64,000 nt of DNA from Ensifer adhaerens (lineage in GTDB: Bacteria; Pseudomonadota; Alphaproteobacteria; Rhizobiales; Rhizobiaceae): positions 1 through 64,000 of the forward strand of contig NZ_LGAP01000023.1 in NCBI RefSeq assembly GCF_001270265.1, read 5' to 3'. A model generated the notes under the pieces. That model saw only the letters and a program-made list of their open reading frames with translations, was not told the origin of the DNA and did not search any database. Shown in pieces: positions 60,616-64,000 of the stretch (positions are counted from its first letter, which is position 1; every line of letters begins with the position of its first letter). A program made the position numbers and the translations under genes.

Positions 60616-61916
60616 TGGGCAGCCTCCGCTTTGACCGCTAGCGGCACGTTCCGATTTTCCTCTTTTGTGCTCGGGAAGAAGGCGGGGCGCTTGACGCGCA
60701 CGAGGCCGCGCGGCTTCCAGATCATCATCACGACCATCAGCACTCCGAACACCAGAACGCGGTACTCGGCAAAGTCGCGCAAGAGTTCCGGCAGGATGGT
60801 GAGCACGAGTGCCGCGGCGATGACGCCGACGGTCGAGCCGAGGCCACCGAGAACAACGATAGCGAGAATGAGAGCGGACTCGAAGAAAGTGAATGACGTC
60901 GGGTTCACGAAACCCTGATGGACGGCAAAGAAGACACCGGCCAGTCCGCCAGTCGAGGCGCCGAGCATGAAGGCGGTCAGCTTGGTGAAGACGTGATTCA
61001 CGCCCAGGGAACGGCACGCGATCTCGTCCTCACGCAATGCCTCCCACATACGGCCAAGTGGCATAACGCGCAGGCGCTCCACCGCGTAGATGACCAGGCA
61101 GACGACCAGGAAAAGCACGATGTAGATGAACCAGAACTTGTAGTCGGCACTGTAGGGGATGGCGAAGTATTCGTGCAGAGGAACGCCGCCCTGCTTGGCC
61201 GTCCGGGTAAATTCTATGCCGAGCAAGGTAGGAGCCGGCACAGGTGCGCCGTTCGGTCCGCCGGTGAAATCCAACCAGTTGTTGAGCACGAGGCGGATGA
61301 TTTCGCCAAAACCGAGCGTGACGATGGCGAGATAGTCGCCGTGCATTTTCAACACCGGGAATGCGAGGATCATGCCGCAGAAGCCTGCGAGCAGAGGGGC
61401 AAGCACCAACGCACCCCAAAAGCCAAGGCCGAGATACTGTGCGCCAAGGGCTAGGAGGTAGGCGCCGACGGCATAGAAGGCGACGAAACCCAGGTCGAGC
61501 AGGCCGGCGAGGCCAACAACAATGTTCAAACCGAGTCCGAGCAGGCAGTAAATAAGCGCGAGGATCGCGATGCCGAGAAAATACTTGTCGGCGAAGAGGG
61601 GCAAGCTGAGGCCGGCGATGAACAGCAACGTGAGGATCAGCACAGGGGATTTCTCAGTACCCGTCATAACCGTTACGCCTGCGGCGTTGCCACCGATCTT
61701 GGCAGTGATTTTTTTGCCGATACTGGTCATCCCGACCAACGAAAGTCCGACGCGGCCGGCGGTGACTAAAGCCGCGAGCAAGACGGCGCGGGTCAGTTCA
61801 TTTCGGAAGGAAAAACCCTCCAGAACAAGCCCGGAAATGGGACCGAACAGGATGAGCGAGACGGTAAACGTGAGAAGCGCTTGCTTGAAGAGCGCTGGGA
61901 GGCGATTTGTTTCCAT
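60612..61916 (-). CDS. livM: Branched-chain amino acid-type ABC transporter permease
   Basis: A 434-residue LivM permease, the large version with an N-terminal extension of about 110 residues that includes two extra helices (LLTFTVSLILFGPISGLVL). The usual LivM core follows (GLGLNIVVGLAGLLDLGFVAF, DYLAIVTLGFGEIIRLVL, the EAA-like WEALREDEIACRSLGVN). GAGGAGAG precedes ATG 61916. The C-terminal tail of about 30 residues after the last helix is charged. Overlaps livG. Confidence 0.92.
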   Translation of the reverse strand: METNRLPALFKQALLTFTVSLILFGPISGLVLEGFSFRNELTRAVLLAALVTAGRVGLSLVGMTSIGKKITAKIGGNAAGVTVMTGTEKSPVLILTLLFIAGLSLPLFADKYFLGIAILALIYCLLGLGLNIVVGLAGLLDLGFVAFYAVGAYLLALGAQYLGLGFWGALVLAPLLAGFCGMILAFPVLKMHGDYLAIVTLGFGEIIRLVLNNWLDFTGGPNGAPVPAPTLLGIEFTRTAKQGGVPLHEYFAIPYSADYKFWFIYIVLFLVVCLVIYAVERLRVMPLGRMWEALREDEIACRSLGVNHVFTKLTAFMLGASTGGLAGVFFAVHQGFVNPTSFTFFESALILAIVVLGGLGSTVGVIAAALVLTILPELLRDFAEYRVLVFGVLMVVMMIWKPRGLVRVKRPAFFPSTKEENRNVPLAVKAEAAQ

Positions 61917-61927
61917 TTCGTCTCTCC

Positions 61928-62845
61928 TCACACTTTCTGGATTTCCGGCCGACCGAGCAGGCCGTGCGGGCGGAAGAACAGGAGGAGAATGAGCAGCGCA
62001 AAGGCGAAAACATCCTTGTAGTCCGTGCTGACATAGCCGGCGAACAGTGCTTCGGTGAGACCGAGCAGCACACCGCCGAGGACAGCGCCAGGCAGTGACC
62101 CGATGCCCCCAAGCACGGCTGCGGTGAAGGCCTTGATGCCCATGACGAAGCCAATAAAGAAATTGAACGAGCCGTAGTTGAACGTGACGAGCGTGCCGCC
62201 GACTGCGGCCGTTGCGGCGCCGATGACGAAGACGGTGGAGATGATCCGATCGGTATTGACGCCGAGAATCGCGGAGAAGCGGATGTTCTGCTGGGTCGCT
62301 CGGCATTCGCGGCCGATGCGCGTGTAGTTGATCACGTAGGTCAGAATGCCCATGGCGATCAGCGAGGCGAAAAGGATGACCGTCTGCATGTACGTGATCT
62401 GTGCGAAATGCGTGTCGTTGCCAAAGCGGAATGACCCGCTGATCAGTATCGGCACGCCCTGATCACGAGCACCCTGCGAGATCTGGACGTAGCTTTGCAG
62501 CATCAACGAGATGCCGATTGCTGAAATCAGTGGTGCGAGTTTGGTCGATCCGCGCAGCGGCCGGTATGCGACACGTTCGATCGCCCAGCCATAGACGGCG
62601 GTGATGAGGCACGTGATAACCAGGATGGAAATCAGCGCGAATGGAACGGACTGGACGCCAAAGGAGGCGAGAACAGCAAGGGTAATCGCGGCGACATAGG
62701 CGGAAACCATGTAAACGTCGCCATGAGCGAAATTGATCATACGGATCACACCGTAGACCATGGTGTACCCGACGGCGATCAAGCCGTAGATCGTGCCGAG
62801 CGTGATCCCATTTATCAATTGCTGCGCCAAGATGAAGATATCCAT
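61928..62845 (-). CDS. livH: Branched-chain amino acid-type ABC transporter permease
   Basis: A 305-residue LivH permease. Family landmarks are GITLGTIYGLIAVGYTMVYG and MINFAHGDVYMV near the N-terminus, RACQQ-type loop RECRATQQN, and GGIGSLPGAVLGGVLLGL near the C-terminus. ATG 62845 is the family start. It is 79 nt downstream of the binding-protein gene and 11 nt upstream of livM. Confidence 0.93.
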   Translation of the reverse strand: MDIFILAQQLINGITLGTIYGLIAVGYTMVYGVIRMINFAHGDVYMVSAYVAAITLAVLASFGVQSVPFALISILVITCLITAVYGWAIERVAYRPLRGSTKLAPLISAIGISLMLQSYVQISQGARDQGVPILISGSFRFGNDTHFAQITYMQTVILFASLIAMGILTYVINYTRIGRECRATQQNIRFSAILGVNTDRIISTVFVIGAATAAVGGTLVTFNYGSFNFFIGFVMGIKAFTAAVLGGIGSLPGAVLGGVLLGLTEALFAGYVSTDYKDVFAFALLILLLFFRPHGLLGRPEIQKV

Positions 62846-62924
62846 GGCAAACCCCTCTATTTTTTTCGATTGGTGGAGGGGGCCGGACGGCGCGCGCACC
62901 GACCGGTCCCCTTAGGGGCGCGGT

Positions 62925-64000
62925 TTACTGATTGCGAACCGGATTGCCCTTGTCATCGAAAGCGTAGAAGACGAACTTGAAGTCCTTCACGTCGCCCTTT
63001 TCGTTCCAAGCGAGATTGCCAACGGCCGATTTGACATTATTGGCGCGTAGCCACTTTACTTGGTCGTCGATGGTCCCTTCCTTAGTTCCCTGCAACGCAG
63101 CGACGATGGCCTGGGCACTCGCATATCCAAACAATGTGTAGTTGTCGGGAGCGACGTTCTTGCTCTTGAGGTCGGTGAGCGCATCCGCCGCCGCGGGGTC
63201 GTCCTTTGGATCTGCGGCGGACGAGTAGTAGACACCCTTGAGGTTCTGAGGGCCGCCAGAGGCGGTAACGATCTCTGCCTGAGCCAGGGCATCGCCGCTG
63301 ATGAAGGCAACGTCCAGGCCCTGCTCGTGGATTTGGCGGATCAGAGGACCAGCTTCGGGAATGAGGCCGCCGAAATAGACCGCCTGAGCGCCGGTGCTCT
63401 TGATCTTCGTGACCAGAGCATTGAAGTCGCGTTCGCCGCGTGTCAGGCCTTCATAGAGCACCGGCGTGACCCCGCGGTCGGAGAGCGTCTTCTTCAGCGC
63501 GTCGACCAACCCCTGGCCATATGTATCCTTGTCGTGGATCAGCGCGATCTTGTCGAACTTCAGAGTGTCAAGGATAAATGATCCGGCCACCACTGCCTGC
63601 TGGTCATCACGACCACATGTGCGAAACATCGTGTCGAAACCGCGGTCGGTGACGATCGGATTGGTGGAGGACGGGGTCACCGTCAGGATGCCGGCGTCGC
63701 TGTAGATTTCAGAAGCAGGAATCGTGCTGGACGAGCAGAAGTGGCCGACAACGGCCTGCACCTTATCCTGATCGACAAAACGATTTGCAACCGCAACAGC
63801 CTGCTTCGGCTCGCACGCATCGTCTCCCTTCACCAACTCGATCTGCTTGCCGTCGAGGCCACCGGCATTGTTGACGTTCTGGATGTAGGCCGAGACGCCT
63901 GTCCAGACCTGTTCGCCAAAGGTGGCGTTGGCGCCTGTCATCGGACCTGCGACACCGATCTTGATCGTCTCGGCAGCGTAAGCGCTGGAAACAAGCATTG
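62925..64000 (-). CDS. livK: Branched-chain amino acid-type ABC substrate-binding protein, 5' end cut by window
   Basis: At least 357 residues of a LivJ/LivK binding protein (ETIKIGVAGPMTGANATFGE, GVVGHFCSSSTIPASEIYSD-type core, TVTPSSTNPIVTDRGFDTMF). Residues MLVSSAYA at the window edge look like the end of a signal peptide whose beginning lies beyond 64000, so the true start is outside. The Ser-Ser-Ser and Thr/Ser residues after VVGHFCS line the ligand carboxylate and amino site in this family. First gene of the liv operon; ligand is an amino acid or betaine-like compound (inference). Confidence 0.9.
   Translation of the reverse strand, partial: MLVSSAYAAETIKIGVAGPMTGANATFGEQVWTGVSAYIQNVNNAGGLDGKQIELVKGDDACEPKQAVAVANRFVDQDKVQAVVGHFCSSSTIPASEIYSDAGILTVTPSSTNPIVTDRGFDTMFRTCGRDDQQAVVAGSFILDTLKFDKIALIHDKDTYGQGLVDALKKTLSDRGVTPVLYEGLTRGERDFNALVTKIKSTGAQAVYFGGLIPEAGPLIRQIHEQGLDVAFISGDALAQAEIVTASGGPQNLKGVYYSSAADPKDDPAAADALTDLKSKNVAPDNYTLFGYASAQAIVAALQGTKEGTIDDQVKWLRANNVKSAVGNLAWNEKGDVKDFKFVFYAFDDKGNPVRNQ

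Noticed and set aside
60612-62306. LivM extended to 564 residues
   Set aside because: The extra 130 codons lie antisense or out of frame within livH; ATG 61916 with GAGGAGAG upstream is the clear start.
1-64000. Possible composite transposon bounded by the two etfBA copies
   Set aside because: No transposase, integrase, target duplication or terminal repeats were found at either copy; plain gene duplication or conversion explains them.
1-64000. tRNA, rRNA and CRISPR genes
   Set aside because: No cloverleaf-like tRNA, rRNA motif or regular repeat array was recognised by eye on either strand; a covariance-model search would be needed to exclude small RNAs.

Overview
This is high-GC DNA with codon use and gene content typical of a Rhizobiaceae alphaproteobacterium, most likely Ensifer/Sinorhizobium (inference). 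The clues are a StcD-like N-methylproline demethylase, five ABC uptake systems, a DUF1515-like fragment and an alpha-ketoglutarate-semialdehyde dehydrogenase. There are no rRNA, tRNA, replication or ribosomal genes. The content is almost all catabolic operons with local regulators, which suits a megaplasmid, chromid or accessory chromosomal region.

Layout. (1) 1-12444 is a betaine/N-methyl-imino-acid island: the 5' end of a glutathione-dependent formaldehyde dehydrogenase, etfBA copy 1, a DMSP-lyase-type cupin, a StcD-like demethylase, a divergent TetR regulator, a ProC-like reductase, a ProXWV-type betaine importer, a second Fe-S flavoprotein demethylase, and a malate/lactate-dehydrogenase-family (probable cyclic-imine) reductase. 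(2) 12875-21128 holds a CPA2 antiporter, an RTX-repeat protein and a DevBCA/MacAB-like exporter with a TetR regulator. (3) 21165-30976 holds decayed fragments, a sulfatase-fold enzyme, a frameshifted glycerophosphodiesterase, a LacI regulator, and a sugar-type ABC importer operon ending in an intact glycerophosphodiesterase. (4) 31573-43563 is an unsaturated-uronide (pectin/rhamnogalacturonan-type) locus: LacI, GH105 hydrolase, KduI, an unrecognised 828-residue protein, an ABC importer, KduD and an esterase. (5) 43583-47804 holds a cyclase-TPR-HEAT protein and a gene graveyard with a Fic/LysR/IS1595 mosaic. (6) 47805-55587 holds an orphan oligopeptide-type binding protein, two SDRs with a small downstream ORF, a YdiJ-like D-2-hydroxyacid dehydrogenase, and a GntR regulator with shared operator-like motifs. 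(7) 55918-64000 holds etfBA copy 2, a KGSADH and a LivKHMGF importer running off the window end.

How it fits together. In region 1 the importer would bring in a betaine, the two flavoprotein demethylases would strip N-methyl groups, ETF would take the electrons, the formaldehyde dehydrogenase would handle released C1, and the reductases would process cyclic imines. The KGSADH in region 7 catalyses the usual last step of hydroxyproline-type degradation to 2-oxoglutarate, so regions 1 and 7 may be two halves of related metabolism. Each half has its own almost identical ETF pair, and these pairs are direct repeats about 55.7 kb apart. The substrates are inferred from families and context, not shown by the sequence.
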